Shown here: one piece after another, positions 7,184 to 15,091 of the stretch
How the letters are laid out: each line of letters begins with the position of its first letter
How positions within the stretch are numbered: position 1 is the stretch's first letter
NCBI GenBank assembly: GCA_003104995.1
Contig: PQAO01000032.1
Span: forward strand, 165,287 to 229,286
Direction: 5' to 3'
Source of the DNA: Dehalococcoidia bacterium
GTDB taxonomy: Bacteria > Chloroflexota > Dehalococcoidia > Tepidiformales > Tepidiformaceae
Length of the DNA: 64,000 bases
The notes under the pieces: generated by a model
What the model was told of the DNA's origin: nothing
Database searches by the model: none
What the model saw: the letters and a program-made list of their open reading frames with translations, nothing else
Made by a program: the position numbers and the translations under genes

Positions 7184-7875
7184 GGGGTCACCTCCGGGTC
7201 GTCCCAGCGGGGCGGGGCATCGGGGCTCCAGCTGATGCCGAGGAGGGAGTCGCCCTTGGAACGGTCGACCGGGGCGAAGAGCTCCCATTCCTCGGGCGTG
7301 CAGTCGAGTTCGATCACGGGATAGCCGATGGGGACGCCGCTTCCCTTGCAGACGAAGGTCCCGGGGTCGAAGGGGGAGCCGTAGGCGGCGGCGATGGCGG
7401 CTCCGACGGCCTGCTGCCAGGGGGTGGGACGTACTCCCCGGCGGGGGACCACGGAGCCGTTCTTGCTCATGCTGCGGAAGCTGGCCGGGTGGGCCATGCG
7501 GCCGGTGGCCAGCCAGCGGTCGCCGTGGGGGACCCGGCCTTCGGAAAGGACCATGCCTTCGAGGCGGACGAAGAGCCCCTGGCGGCGGAAGGCCATACCG
7601 ACGCAGCAGAGGCCGGCGAGCCGGACGGTCGTCTGCGGGAGGCGCGGGAGGTCGAGCATGCGTGACTCGCCGAGGGCGAAGCCGGCGGGCGCGCCGGAGA
7701 CGTGCGTTGCGAGCGCCAGGTAGCGGAGTTTGCCGAGGGACTTTTCGAGGTAGGCGAGGTTGGCCTCGCGGTAGTTCTCGGCGAAGAGCGCCTGGACAAT
7801 CGCGAGGTCGGCGCTGCCGATGCTGGCGGCTTCAACCACGCGGTAGGTGAACTCGCCGGGGAAAAGTGCGGACAC
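7180..7875 (-). CDS. GNAT-like protein of unknown substrate
   Basis: A 231-residue protein from a GTG at 7875 with AGGAG six bases upstream; this start leaves a short gap to the acetyltransferase gene. The central part 'AGLCCVGMAFRRQGLFVRLE' resembles motif A of GNAT folds (beta-4, then R-x-x-G), preceded by an 'APAGFALGE' strand. The C-terminal half is not recognisable. The acetyltransferase label is tentative. It overlaps the NIPSNAP-like gene by 4 bp. Confidence 0.5.
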   Translation of the reverse strand: MSALFPGEFTYRVVEAASIGSADLAIVQALFAENYREANLAYLEKSLGKLRYLALATHVSGAPAGFALGESRMLDLPRLPQTTVRLAGLCCVGMAFRRQGLFVRLEGMVLSEGRVPHGDRWLATGRMAHPASFRSMSKNGSVVPRRGVRPTPWQQAVGAAIAAAYGSPFDPGTFVCKGSGVPIGYPVIELDCTPEEWELFAPVDRSKGDSLLGISWSPDAPPRWDDPEVTP

Positions 7876-7943
7876 CGGGTACTCCTGCGGGCGCCACTGT
7901 AGGAGCGCGAGGGGGCGGGTGGCAACTCGCCGGTGGTGCCGGC

Positions 7944-8510
7944 TCAGGAGAGCGTGAGGCGGACGATGGGGCGCCCCTTCGCGTGGCGGGCGACCTCGTG
8001 GAAGCCTGCTTCGAAGAAGACCGGGAGGAGCCCGGTGTAGGCGGCATCGGTGCTCGGGGAGAGTTCTTCGAGGTCCTTGGGGTAGGCCTCGAGGACGGTG
8101 GCGCCGGAGGATCGTGCGTGGGCAATGGCGGCATCGAGCAGGCGGCGCATCATGCCCCGGCCGCGGTGGTTGCGGTGGACGAAGAAGCAGACCACCGACC
8201 AGACCGGGGCGTCGTCGGGGCGCTTCGCGGCACGCGAGCGTTCGAGCCGGGGGAGGGCCTCGCGGGGCTGGACGGCGGCCCACCCGGCGGGCTCGCCGGC
8301 GGCATAGAGGATCACGCCGGGGACTTCGCCGCGTTCGACGAGGGCGCACATAGCCCGGCGGTTGGGCTCGCCGTGGCTGGCTTCGTATTCCTTGCCCGTC
8401 TGGCGGAACCACATGCACCAGCAGCCGGCGTAGGCGCCATTGCGCCCGAACAGGCGCTCGAAGTCGGCCCAGCGTTCGGCTGTGAGCGGATGCCAGTCGT
8501 AGTCGGGCAT
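7944..8510 (-). CDS. GNAT family N-acetyltransferase
   Basis: A 188-residue protein with a clear GNAT core: 'PAGWAAVQPRE' strand, 'VVCFFVHRNHRGRGMMRRLL' with the acetyl-CoA pyrophosphate loop R-G-R-G-M near residue 117, and 'YTGLLPVFFEAGFHEVAR' at the end. N-terminal Cys and Trp residues ('GCWCMWFRQT') match a subgroup often annotated simply as GNAT. The acceptor is unknown. It starts just after the amidohydrolase stop on the same strand, so the four genes from 9677 to 6551 probably form one transcript. Confidence 0.85.
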   Translation of the reverse strand: MPDYDWHPLTAERWADFERLFGRNGAYAGCWCMWFRQTGKEYEASHGEPNRRAMCALVERGEVPGVILYAAGEPAGWAAVQPREALPRLERSRAAKRPDDAPVWSVVCFFVHRNHRGRGMMRRLLDAAIAHARSSGATVLEAYPKDLEELSPSTDAAYTGLLPVFFEAGFHEVARHAKGRPIVRLTLS

Positions 8511-8516
8511 GGGGCG

Positions 8517-9677
8517 TTACTCCGGGTTTGCGTAAACAACGCGGCCAGACCGGATCACGTAACGCACGCGCTCGAGGTCAGCGAGCGCGGCGGTGGGGTC
8601 TCCGGCGACGACCAGGAGGTCGGCGAAGGCTCCCGGGACGATGACGCCGAGGTCCTTCAGTCCGAGAAGACTGGCGGAGCGGCTGGTTGCCAGGCGGAGC
8701 ATTTCGACGGGGGAGATGGCCGTCGCTTCGGCGAAGACATCCATCGCCTGCGCGAGAGCTTCGTGGGGGACGCCGGGGATGCCGCAGTCGGTCGACATCA
8801 GCATGCGACTGCCCCGGGCAAGCTGGTCGCGAAGGATGGCGGCACGCTGTTCGCGGCGGCCATCGTCGGGCCAGCGGCGATAGCCGATGGAGACCGTGGG
8901 TGAAACGAGAATCCCGGCGTCCGCGACCCGCTGGATGAGGCCACTATCGTGGTCATAGCCCTCCGGAGTCGTGAAGGAGCAGTGCTCGATCCCATCGACG
9001 CCGGCCTCGACCGCGACGCGGATGCCCTCGATGCCGTGGGCGTGCGCGGTGACGCGCCGGCGGAGGCGGTGGGCTTCTTCGATGCAGGCGCGAAGTTCCC
9101 CGCCGGTGAACTGGGGGGCGAAGGTGTTGGTGCGGGGCGTCATGTTGCCGCCGGTGGCCATCACCTTGATCCAGTCGACGCCGGCTTTGACGCGCTCGCG
9201 GACGGCCTTGCGGATGCCGAGTTCGCCGTCACACTCACCGCCCATGAACCAGCAGTGGCCGCCGGTAGTGGTGATGGGTGCGCCGGAGACGAGCAGTCGC
9301 GGGCCTTCGAGGAGTCCTGTGGCGATGGCGTCGCGGAGTTCAATCGAGGGTGGCGTGGGCGCGCCGAGGTCCCGCACGGTGGTAATCCCGGCTTCGAGCA
9401 TGCGGCGGCTGTTCGCGGCCATCCGGAGGAGCATGCGGCCAGGCGTGTCGCTATCGAAGGTCGCTCGCCATGCCGGCGTCGCGTCAAAGCAGAGGTGGGC
9501 GTGGCCCTCGATGAGGCCGGGGATGACCGTGCAGCCGGAGATGTCAAGCGAGCGGCCGCCGCCCAGGTCGGTGCCGCAGGCTTCGATGCGGTCGCCGTCG
9601 ATGGCGATGTTCGTCTCGATGGAGGCGTCTGCGAGGCCGTCCCAGGCGCGCCCACCGCGGATAACGAGGGTGCTCAT
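8517..9677 (-). CDS. Amidohydrolase family protein (imidazolonepropionase / prolidase-like)
   Basis: A 386-residue metal-dependent hydrolase. After an N-terminal beta-sandwich start ('LVIRGGRAWDG') comes the metal motif 'IEGHAHLCFD' (HxH) near residue 61, then the conserved 'VRDLGAP', a Lys in 'DWIKVMATGG', 'AHAHG' and 'EHCSF' His residues, and the terminal Asp in 'MSTDCG'. The C-terminal 'GAFADLLVVAGDP' strand is typical. It hydrolyses an amide or cyclic C-N bond; the substrate is unknown. The start at 9677 was chosen because it aligns with the family N-terminus. It is divergent from the TatD gene, with only about 30 bp between them. A related gene lies at 37504. Confidence 0.88.
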   Translation of the reverse strand: MSTLVIRGGRAWDGLADASIETNIAIDGDRIEACGTDLGGGRSLDISGCTVIPGLIEGHAHLCFDATPAWRATFDSDTPGRMLLRMAANSRRMLEAGITTVRDLGAPTPPSIELRDAIATGLLEGPRLLVSGAPITTTGGHCWFMGGECDGELGIRKAVRERVKAGVDWIKVMATGGNMTPRTNTFAPQFTGGELRACIEEAHRLRRRVTAHAHGIEGIRVAVEAGVDGIEHCSFTTPEGYDHDSGLIQRVADAGILVSPTVSIGYRRWPDDGRREQRAAILRDQLARGSRMLMSTDCGIPGVPHEALAQAMDVFAEATAISPVEMLRLATSRSASLLGLKDLGVIVPGAFADLLVVAGDPTAALADLERVRYVIRSGRVVYANPE

Positions 9678-9706
9678 TGAGCGGGATTCTACGCAGGCGT
9701 GGCACG

Positions 9707-10450
9707 ATGGTGCGCGTGGAGCCTGCCTGGATTGACACGCACGTACACCTCGACCGGTACCAGGGGGCCGAGCGAGACGCCATGGTGGCGCTTGCGAAGG
9801 TTGCGGGGGTGGCGATCGTGGCGGTGGCGGTGGACCTGGCGTCATCGCGGGTGGTGGCGGGGCTGGAGGGGGTGGCGGGGTGCGCGGTGGGCGTGCACCC
9901 TTTGCGGGCGACAGGGTGGGCCGGGGAGGCCCTCCGGGACCTGGCGCGGATGCCGGGTGTGGTTGCCATCGGCGAGTGCGGTTTCGACGGCGCCGGGCCG
10001 GATGGGGCGGTGCAGGCAAGCGCGTTCCGGGGACAGTGCGAGCTCGCCCGGGAGGCGGGACTGCCGGTCATCCTGCACATCCACGGCGCCGGGGCCTGGG
10101 AGCGGCTGGTGGAGGACGCGGACGCGCTGAGCGGCCTGACGGTGGTGCGCCATTACTTCACTGGCGATGCGCGGCAGGCGGAGTGGCATGCGGAGCGCGG
10201 GCACTTCGTGTCTTTCGGACGGCCGCTGCTGCGGGAGCCGGGGCTGCAGGCGGTCTGCCGAGGGTACCCGGCCGGGCTCATTTTGGTGGAGACGGATAGC
10301 TACCCGCTGGCGGGGCGAACCACCGAGCCACGCGATGTCGTAGAGGTGGGCGAGGCCACCGGCGGGCTCCGGGGCTGGACGCCGGAAGAGGCCAGGGAGC
10401 GGCTCTATCGGAACAGCCTTGCGGCGTTTCCGGGGTTGCGGTTCGGCTAG
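9707..10450 (+). CDS. TatD family metal-dependent hydrolase
   Basis: A 247-residue TIM-barrel hydrolase with the TatD metal ligands in order: 'DTHVHLD' near residue 9, 'GVHPL', 'GECGFD' (Glu), 'LHIHG', 'RHYFTG' and 'VETDSYPL' (Asp). TatD proteins are cytoplasmic 3'-5' exonucleases or DNases, and some act on D-aminoacyl-tRNA. The ATG at 9707 is preferred; an upstream in-frame start would run into the divergent amidohydrolase start. It overlaps the LysR gene by 4 bp at the convergent end. Confidence 0.85.
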   Translation: MVRVEPAWIDTHVHLDRYQGAERDAMVALAKVAGVAIVAVAVDLASSRVVAGLEGVAGCAVGVHPLRATGWAGEALRDLARMPGVVAIGECGFDGAGPDGAVQASAFRGQCELAREAGLPVILHIHGAGAWERLVEDADALSGLTVVRHYFTGDARQAEWHAERGHFVSFGRPLLREPGLQAVCRGYPAGLILVETDSYPLAGRTTEPRDVVEVGEATGGLRGWTPEEARERLYRNSLAAFPGLRFG

Positions 10451-11370
10451 GCCTCGTCCGGCGCGGAATCGAACGGGTTCTGGACTCCGTATTCCGCCGT
10501 AAGGATCCGGAGGAAGTCACGGGTGGGGCGCGCGAGGACGCGGTTACGCGGCACATGCACGCCGATCTCGCGCTGGGCGGGCTGCTCCATGTCGCGCAGG
10601 TCGACTGCTACGAGGGTGCCAGTTACCTGTTCACGGGTGATGGAGACCTCCGGGAGGATGGCGACGCCGAGGCCGGCTTCGACCATGTGCTTGGTGGTCT
10701 CCATCGAGTCCAGCTCCATGACGGACTCGGGGACGACGCCGGCGCGGAGGAACATGCTGTAGATGAGGCTGTGGTAGCTGGAGCCGCGTTCGAAGAAGAG
10801 GAAGGGCTCGCGGCCGGCTTCGGCGATGGTGACGCTGCGCTTCTTCGCGAACGCGTGGCCGGGGGCGACCACGAGGGTCAGGTCATCGTTGTAGAGGTGG
10901 AGCGACTCGACTTCCGGATGCTGGGCGAAGCGGGTGACTGCGAGGTGGGTTTCGCCGGTGAGCATCCCCTCGATGATCTCCTCGGTCTGGCCGGTGCTGA
11001 GGTAGACGTGGACGCGGGGGCGGCTCTCGCGGAACTTCTTCAGGATGGAGGGAAGCACGTATGTGGCGATCGAGGAGGACGCGCCGATGCGGATGCTGCC
11101 GACATCGCCGTGGCGGACGGCCTCGATGGCGTCGGTCCCTTCCTGGACGGCGGTGAGGGCGCGCTGGGCGTGGGGCATGAAGGCGTGGCCGGCATCGGTG
11201 AGGGTGACGCTGCGGCCGGTGCGCTCGAAGAGGCGTTCGCCAATTTCGCGTTCGAGGGACTGGATGCGAGCGGTGACCGAGGGCTGGGTGAGGAAGAGGG
11301 ACTCGGCGGCACGGCTAAAGGATCGGTGGTGGGCCACCTGGATGAAGGCTTCGAGTTGCGCGAGTTCCAA
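10447..11370 (-). CDS. LysR family transcriptional regulator
   Basis: A 307-residue protein of normal LysR length. The N-terminal winged HTH 'FSRAAESLFLTQPSVTARIQSLE' is followed by a linker helix and a periplasmic-binding-like effector domain from about residue 90 ('GSIRIGASSSIATYVLPSIL', close to the CysB/CbbR/CysL group). The effector is unknown. The nearest upstream same-strand genes are the two ferredoxins, 30 bp away, so it may be their co-transcribed partner rather than a divergent regulator. Confidence 0.92.
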   Translation of the reverse strand: MELAQLEAFIQVAHHRSFSRAAESLFLTQPSVTARIQSLEREIGERLFERTGRSVTLTDAGHAFMPHAQRALTAVQEGTDAIEAVRHGDVGSIRIGASSSIATYVLPSILKKFRESRPRVHVYLSTGQTEEIIEGMLTGETHLAVTRFAQHPEVESLHLYNDDLTLVVAPGHAFAKKRSVTIAEAGREPFLFFERGSSYHSLIYSMFLRAGVVPESVMELDSMETTKHMVEAGLGVAILPEVSITREQVTGTLVAVDLRDMEQPAQREIGVHVPRNRVLARPTRDFLRILTAEYGVQNPFDSAPDEA

Positions 11371-11400
11371 ACTGTCTCTCCCCGGTCCCGACCGGCGTTA

Positions 11401-11640
11401 CTATCTGAAGTAGTTAGCGTTGATCTCGATGAACTTCCGCGCATCTCCGTTGACGTCATCTTCGTGGTGGATGGCGTTCACGGGGCATGCGAGTTCGCAG
11501 GCCGCGCAGTCGATGCACTGGTCGGGATTGATGTAGTACTGAGGCTCATCGTCGGCCGAGTGGATGCAATCCACCGGGCAGACGTCTACGCAGGAGGCGT
11601 CTTTGACGCCGATGCAGGGTTCGGTGATGACGTAGGGCAC
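11401..11640 (-). CDS. fdxA: FdxA-type 7Fe/8Fe ferredoxin
   Basis: A 79-residue low-potential electron carrier. The first cluster motif is C-x7-C-x3-CP-x2-C ('PCIGVKDASCVDVCPVDC') and the second is the classic C-x2-C-x2-C-x3-CP ('CIDCAACELACP'). This spacing is that of FdxA-type ferredoxins carrying one 3Fe-4S and one 4Fe-4S centre (or two 4Fe-4S). It follows the 2Fe-2S ferredoxin gene by 11 bp, so the two are probably one transcript. Confidence 0.92.
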   Translation of the reverse strand: MPYVITEPCIGVKDASCVDVCPVDCIHSADDEPQYYINPDQCIDCAACELACPVNAIHHEDDVNGDARKFIEINANYFR

Positions 11641-11651
11641 GGGACGTCCTC

Positions 11652-11969
11652 CTACAGGGTATCGGGTCGTACGCCCGATTTATACACGACGATGTCGCCC
11701 TGCACCCGCGCCTGGCAGGCGAGGCGGAGGCGCGGGTCTTCGACGGAGCGCTGGCCACGCTGGCGGAGGAGGTTCTGGCGCTCGTAACGGCCCATGGCCG
11801 AGAGCCGGCCGATGCCGCTGAGGACCTCCATGGCGCAGTTGGTGCACTCACCGTTCTTGGCGCAGCCGACCGGCCAGAAGAAACCGTGCGCGACGACGGC
11901 GTCCATGACGGTCTCGTTCGCGGGCGCATCGACTTCGATGCCGAGGGGTTCCACTCGAATGCGGGGCAC
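11652..11969 (-). CDS. 2Fe-2S ferredoxin
   Basis: A 105-residue plant/vertebrate-type ferredoxin. Cluster ligands are 'GCAKNGECTNC' (C-x5-C-x2-C) near residue 36 and the fourth Cys in 'LACQARV' near 84. The N-terminal strand 'RIRVEPLGIEVDAP' and the 'TVMDAVVAHG' helix are standard. Its partner oxygenase or reductase is not evident nearby. A small truncated PrgI-like ORF ends just upstream. Confidence 0.87.
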   Translation of the reverse strand: MPRIRVEPLGIEVDAPANETVMDAVVAHGFFWPVGCAKNGECTNCAMEVLSGIGRLSAMGRYERQNLLRQRGQRSVEDPRLRLACQARVQGDIVVYKSGVRPDTL

Positions 11970-11973
11970 AGGG

Positions 11974-12008
11974 GAATTGTCGATTGCCGATTGTCGATTG
12001 TCGATTGC
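11974..12008. repeat. Heptamer tandem repeat (CGATTGY x5)
   Basis: Five consecutive 7-bp units on the + strand: GAATTGT, CGATTGC, CGATTGT, CGATTGT, CGATTGC. The tract sits exactly where the PrgI-like fragment loses family resemblance. It belongs with similar 7-bp-periodic tracts at 17853 and 59573, and resembles the short tandemly repeated repetitive (STRR) heptamers known from cyanobacteria. Confidence 0.85.
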
Positions 12009-12158
12009 GGGCGAGCGGCAGCGGCGCTTCGCTCCACGGCGGAGTACGCCAGGGCGAGGCCGATGATGGCCATCATCAGCTGACGCATCGTCAGGCCGGC
12101 AAAGGCCTTGTCCTCGATGTTGAGGTGAGTGGGGACTTCGCGGCGTTGCACAGGCATC
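12009..12158 (-). pseudogene. PrgI-like membrane protein fragment, truncated at a heptamer repeat
   Basis: An ATG at 12158 preceded by CGAGGAG begins a protein whose first 45 residues ('VPTHLNIEDKAFAGLTMRQ' followed by a single transmembrane stretch) resemble the start of PrgI-family proteins, small two-helix membrane proteins linked to type IV secretion or conjugation. After about 50 residues the resemblance stops at a tandem repeat, and the frame then runs on antisense-like over the ferredoxin gene. I read it as a broken remnant. A short single-helix membrane protein cannot be excluded. Confidence 0.5.
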
Positions 12159-12566
12159 TCCTCGTGGTTGTTCGAGGAGAGTGTGCTGAACTTCGGTTCT
12201 ATGGGCGTTCCAGGATCCGGGCCGATCCGTTCCAAAGTCGCCCCTTTTGCTCCAAATTCACTCCAATCGCCGTATCCGGGGCGGTCGGGAGCGGCAACCG
12301 GGTGGCGCGACGCAAGAGCTGCGGGGCGTCATGATTCGTACGTTGCACAGCCTCAACAGGCCATCAGGACGCGGACGCAAAGGCTGTGTGTCGCGCCTAC
12401 TGGATGGCTCGTGAGTCTTCGCCGCGGGTAGGCGCCCGGCCGCTGGCGCGTACGTGCGCTAGCGGCACGCGGACTCGATGCTGCAGGTCCCGCGGCGCCA
12501 GGGAGTGCTGGATGCCGACCCAGCACTCCCTGGCGAGGTCGTTCAGGCGGGACCGCGCCTACTTAT
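12159..12566. other. Intergenic stretch without a convincing gene
   Basis: About 400 bp between the PrgI-like fragment and the end of the locus B propeller-like protein. Apart from the strong hairpin at 12497-12534 I see no ORF with a protein-like composition and good start. The left part would hold the promoter for the ferredoxin transcript, but no clear -35/-10 pair stands out. Confidence 0.6.
12497..12534 (-). terminator. Strong hairpin downstream of locus B
   Basis: Perfect 15-bp inverted repeat (GCCAGGGAGTGCTGG / CCAGCACTCCCTGGC) with an 8-base loop, 32 bp beyond the stop of the minus-strand gene at 12567. It has no T-run on either side, so it may be a Rho-independent-like end or an mRNA-stabilising hairpin. 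Confidence 0.6.
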
Positions 12567-13778
12567 CTACCGAACTGAGACGGCGCCGAGCTGAAGTGTC
12601 GGGCCAGCCGCCACGAAAACCACGTAACCATCCGATGTGACGGTGATCGACGGGACAGTGCTGGTGAATCTCACAGGTGAAGGGCGAACAGGCCCACTCT
12701 GGTCCCCCTGCCATGGCTGGCTCGGCTCACCCTCCAGAACTGGCAAATCGAACCGATCTACTGCTAAATTGGCTCGAGACACAAAGATGGCGCCGGCCTG
12801 CTCCGGCGCGACGGCCAGGACATCGCCACTGGCGGCGAGATGATCCTCGCGCCCCGTTAGCGGCAGTTGAGTCCCGACGGTGACTCGATGTCCTTCTGCG
12901 TCGAGCCCAAAGAGCGCGGCCATGGAAGTTTGGGTCGCGATGACAGCACCATTGCTCACGGCGATCGAATAGGGCCGCCCGTCAATGAGATCTGCTGCGC
13001 CAGTCTGCGGATCGAGGATCGCGGAGCCACCACGAAGATTGTAGAAATCGAAAGGCGATGACACCAGAAGCCGACCCGTTGGCAGCGCCGCCAGCCCTAC
13101 CGGCGGCGCAAGGCTGCTCGGGAGCTCCAGCAGGCGGATTGTTGGTGACGCATCGCTGGAACTGACCTCCTCTACGCCCTGGACATCGAATCGAGTCGCA
13201 TAGATAGTCTTGCCAACGGCGAGGAGCCCGCGAATGTTCTGTGGCAGATCTCGCTCCGGCGTCTTTCCATCGACAACCACCGCCGCTCGTTCGCGCGGTG
13301 GCAATTGCACCGACCGCACGCTGCCGTCCATCTCGACGATACTGATGAACTCCCCGTGCGCGACGATGACCGCGTCCGCCACTACGGCGATTCCTGCGAG
13401 CGGCCCTCGAGGCACGAAGTGAGCAACCTCATCGATCGTCATGAGCGATGGCGAGTAGCGATACAACGTAGCGACCGGCTCTTCGCCACGAGTCGCGGCG
13501 AAGAGCACCTGCTCGCCATCGGCGTAGAGTGGCGATGTGGCAGCGGCGTCCAGTGAAAACCACTTGATCCTTGGGTCTCCCTGAGACACCACGTTCGGCC
13601 CCCCCTGGGCGCTATTAGCCTGGGCGTCTTGGGCGCCTACCACATTGCGGACCTGTAACTGGTCAGACGAGTGATTCACCAACGCTACGGTCAGGATCCC
13701 CGCCGCCATCCCAACGGCCACTGTTGCACCAAGCGACCAAGCCGTAACCTTATGGTTGGGGTGAAGTCTAGGAGCCAT
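12567..13778 (-). CDS. Membrane-anchored, beta-propeller-like extracytoplasmic protein (locus B)
   Basis: A 403-residue protein. It has a short basic N-terminus, one transmembrane segment (about residues 12-35), then an exported domain made of repeating short beta-strands separated by polar loops ('DEVAHFVPRGPLAGIAVV', 'GLLAVGKTIYATRF', 'PVGLAALPTGRLLVS', 'YSIAVSNGAVIAT'), consistent with a 6-8 bladed propeller. I do not recognise a family. The start at 13778 is one base from the stop of the upstream secreted-protein gene, so both are co-translated. Codon composition is visibly less GC-rich than the flanking housekeeping genes. Confidence 0.68.
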   Translation of the reverse strand: MAPRLHPNHKVTAWSLGATVAVGMAAGILTVALVNHSSDQLQVRNVVGAQDAQANSAQGGPNVVSQGDPRIKWFSLDAAATSPLYADGEQVLFAATRGEEPVATLYRYSPSLMTIDEVAHFVPRGPLAGIAVVADAVIVAHGEFISIVEMDGSVRSVQLPPRERAAVVVDGKTPERDLPQNIRGLLAVGKTIYATRFDVQGVEEVSSSDASPTIRLLELPSSLAPPVGLAALPTGRLLVSSPFDFYNLRGGSAILDPQTGAADLIDGRPYSIAVSNGAVIATQTSMAALFGLDAEGHRVTVGTQLPLTGREDHLAASGDVLAVAPEQAGAIFVSRANLAVDRFDLPVLEGEPSQPWQGDQSGPVRPSPVRFTSTVPSITVTSDGYVVFVAAGPTLQLGAVSVR

Positions 13779-13779
13779 G

Positions 13780-14610
13780 TTAGTACGCCCCGTTGATCCG
13801 GAAACGGTAGTTTGAGGTGATCACCGTCCTCCAATAGGACGATGGTCGAGTCTCGATGACCGTTACCGACGCTATCCAGTCCGACCAAGAAACAACTTGT
13901 AGTTGGAGATTCGCCGAGGAAGACGAAGTGCAGCTTCCGCCAGACAACGTGGTCCCGAAGCACACGTTCCCGCCGAGTGGTTCGAAGTAAGAGTACATCT
14001 TGAGCTCGTCTGTGGCGTCTGCCCGGGAGTATGCCCCGCGCACCCAGACGGACTTGCTGTTGGTAGAGTCGTTGCTCCAACCCAACACCCGATATACCGT
14101 TACCGCGCCTCCAGAGCCGCAGTCATAGGATTCTCCCGTGTAATACAGCACCTGAAGTCTGCCCGCCGAACTAGCGGTAGTGCCGTAAGTCGACACACTA
14201 TACCCGTTGCACCAAGAGTTAAACTCTCCATACCAATTGTACGTTGAGGTACCAGTTCCGCCGTTTCCGAACCCATTCCACGCACCAAACTGCAGCCAGT
14301 CGAATCCGCCGGAACCTCCGGTGTAGGTCAGGCCGATCCAGTGGATGATCCCATCGTTGGAAGGGCTGGTTAAGGTCGTCGAGGGAAACGCTACGTAGCC
14401 GCGAACGCCCTTGGCCCCGTCCCCGGCGGCCAGCACTTGTCCGGCATAGTGGTTTCCGCAGTTGGCGCCGCATGGCGTAGCGGCGGCCTGGACCCGATCG
14501 AGCACTAACAGTGGCAGTGAGAAGGCCACCGCGAATAGGAAGGAATGGATCGCGATTACGCGAAGCGTTCGTCGCCCGGGAATGGGCAAAGCTTGGATAA
14601 CGGCTCCCAT
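13780..14610 (-). CDS. Secreted Gly/Ser/Tyr-rich protein of unknown family (locus B)
   Basis: A 276-residue protein with a signal peptide ending near residue 43 ('LLVLDRVQAAA'). The mature protein is rich in Gly, Ser, Tyr, Trp and Asn, with several Cys pairs ('CGANCGNHY', 'NVCFGTTLSGGSC') and predicted beta-sandwich character. Strands such as 'IIHWIGLTY', 'DWLQFGAW' and 'TYNWYGEF' loosely recall beta-sandwich glutamic endopeptidases, but I cannot assign catalytic residues with confidence. The ATG at 14610 follows AGAGGATGACCG. It precedes the anchored protein at 13778 in the same transcript. Composition suggests an acquired region. Confidence 0.65.
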   Translation of the reverse strand: MGAVIQALPIPGRRTLRVIAIHSFLFAVAFSLPLLVLDRVQAAATPCGANCGNHYAGQVLAAGDGAKGVRGYVAFPSTTLTSPSNDGIIHWIGLTYTGGSGGFDWLQFGAWNGFGNGGTGTSTYNWYGEFNSWCNGYSVSTYGTTASSAGRLQVLYYTGESYDCGSGGAVTVYRVLGWSNDSTNSKSVWVRGAYSRADATDELKMYSYFEPLGGNVCFGTTLSGGSCTSSSSANLQLQVVSWSDWIASVTVIETRPSSYWRTVITSNYRFRINGAY

Positions 14611-14944
14611 CGGTCATCCTCTGCGCAGGGCACCATAGTCCCGCGTCCCTGACGGGGTCAACTCCCTGTGGTGGCTCTTAAGCTCCTCGGGTGCCGAGGT
14701 AAGAGACCGCGATTCGACGAGGAAATCCCTTGTTGCTATCCCGGAAACGCCTCCGTGCGGGCCCAATTACCGGTGTCGTTTGAGTCATGCCGGTGCTCGT
14801 GGAAACCGGGGAATGGAAGGAAATGAGAGCGAAGTTGGAACAGGCAGCCGGAGATTGGAACGGGCTGAGCGGAATCCTGGAACGCTGCGGGAACGCCGAT
14901 TCGCAAGCTGACTCATCACGGCCTCCTGGCCGCTGGAGTCAGAC
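14611..14944. other. Intergenic stretch upstream of locus B
   Basis: About 330 bp holding the presumed promoter of the secreted-protein gene. It is purine-rich in the right half, with loosely repeated TTGGAAC/GGAAT words (14810-14885). I see no convincing gene, RNA or palindrome in it. Confidence 0.5.
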
Positions 14945-15091
14945 ATGCGCATCCTCGTCCTCACCGCCATAGCGCTGGGATTGGCCAGTGCGCTGGTGGT
15001 TGGAGCAGCCTCCGGCGCCCCGCCTGCGCCAGTGCAGCACCAGGTCCCCGGCTGGTTCAGGCGCGGGCGAGCTGGCGCGCGCGGCGCGTAG
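14945..15091 (+). CDS. Possible 48-residue exported peptide
   Basis: A short ORF missing from usual length cut-offs. The ATG is preceded by a weak GCTGGAG. The first 22 residues ('RILVLTAIALGLASALVVG') look like a signal peptide, followed by 'ASGAPPAPVQHQVPGW' and a basic tail. It overlaps the end of the NnrS gene on the other strand by 35 bp, which weakens the case. No homologue is recognised. Confidence 0.3.
   Translation: MRILVLTAIALGLASALVVGAASGAPPAPVQHQVPGWFRRGRAGARGA

Noticed and set aside
13780..14610. Calling the locus B secreted protein an eqolisin (glutamic endopeptidase)
   Set aside because: A Gln in 'WLQFG' and Glu in 'WYGEF' are suggestive, but spacing and the rest of the fold cannot be confirmed by eye.
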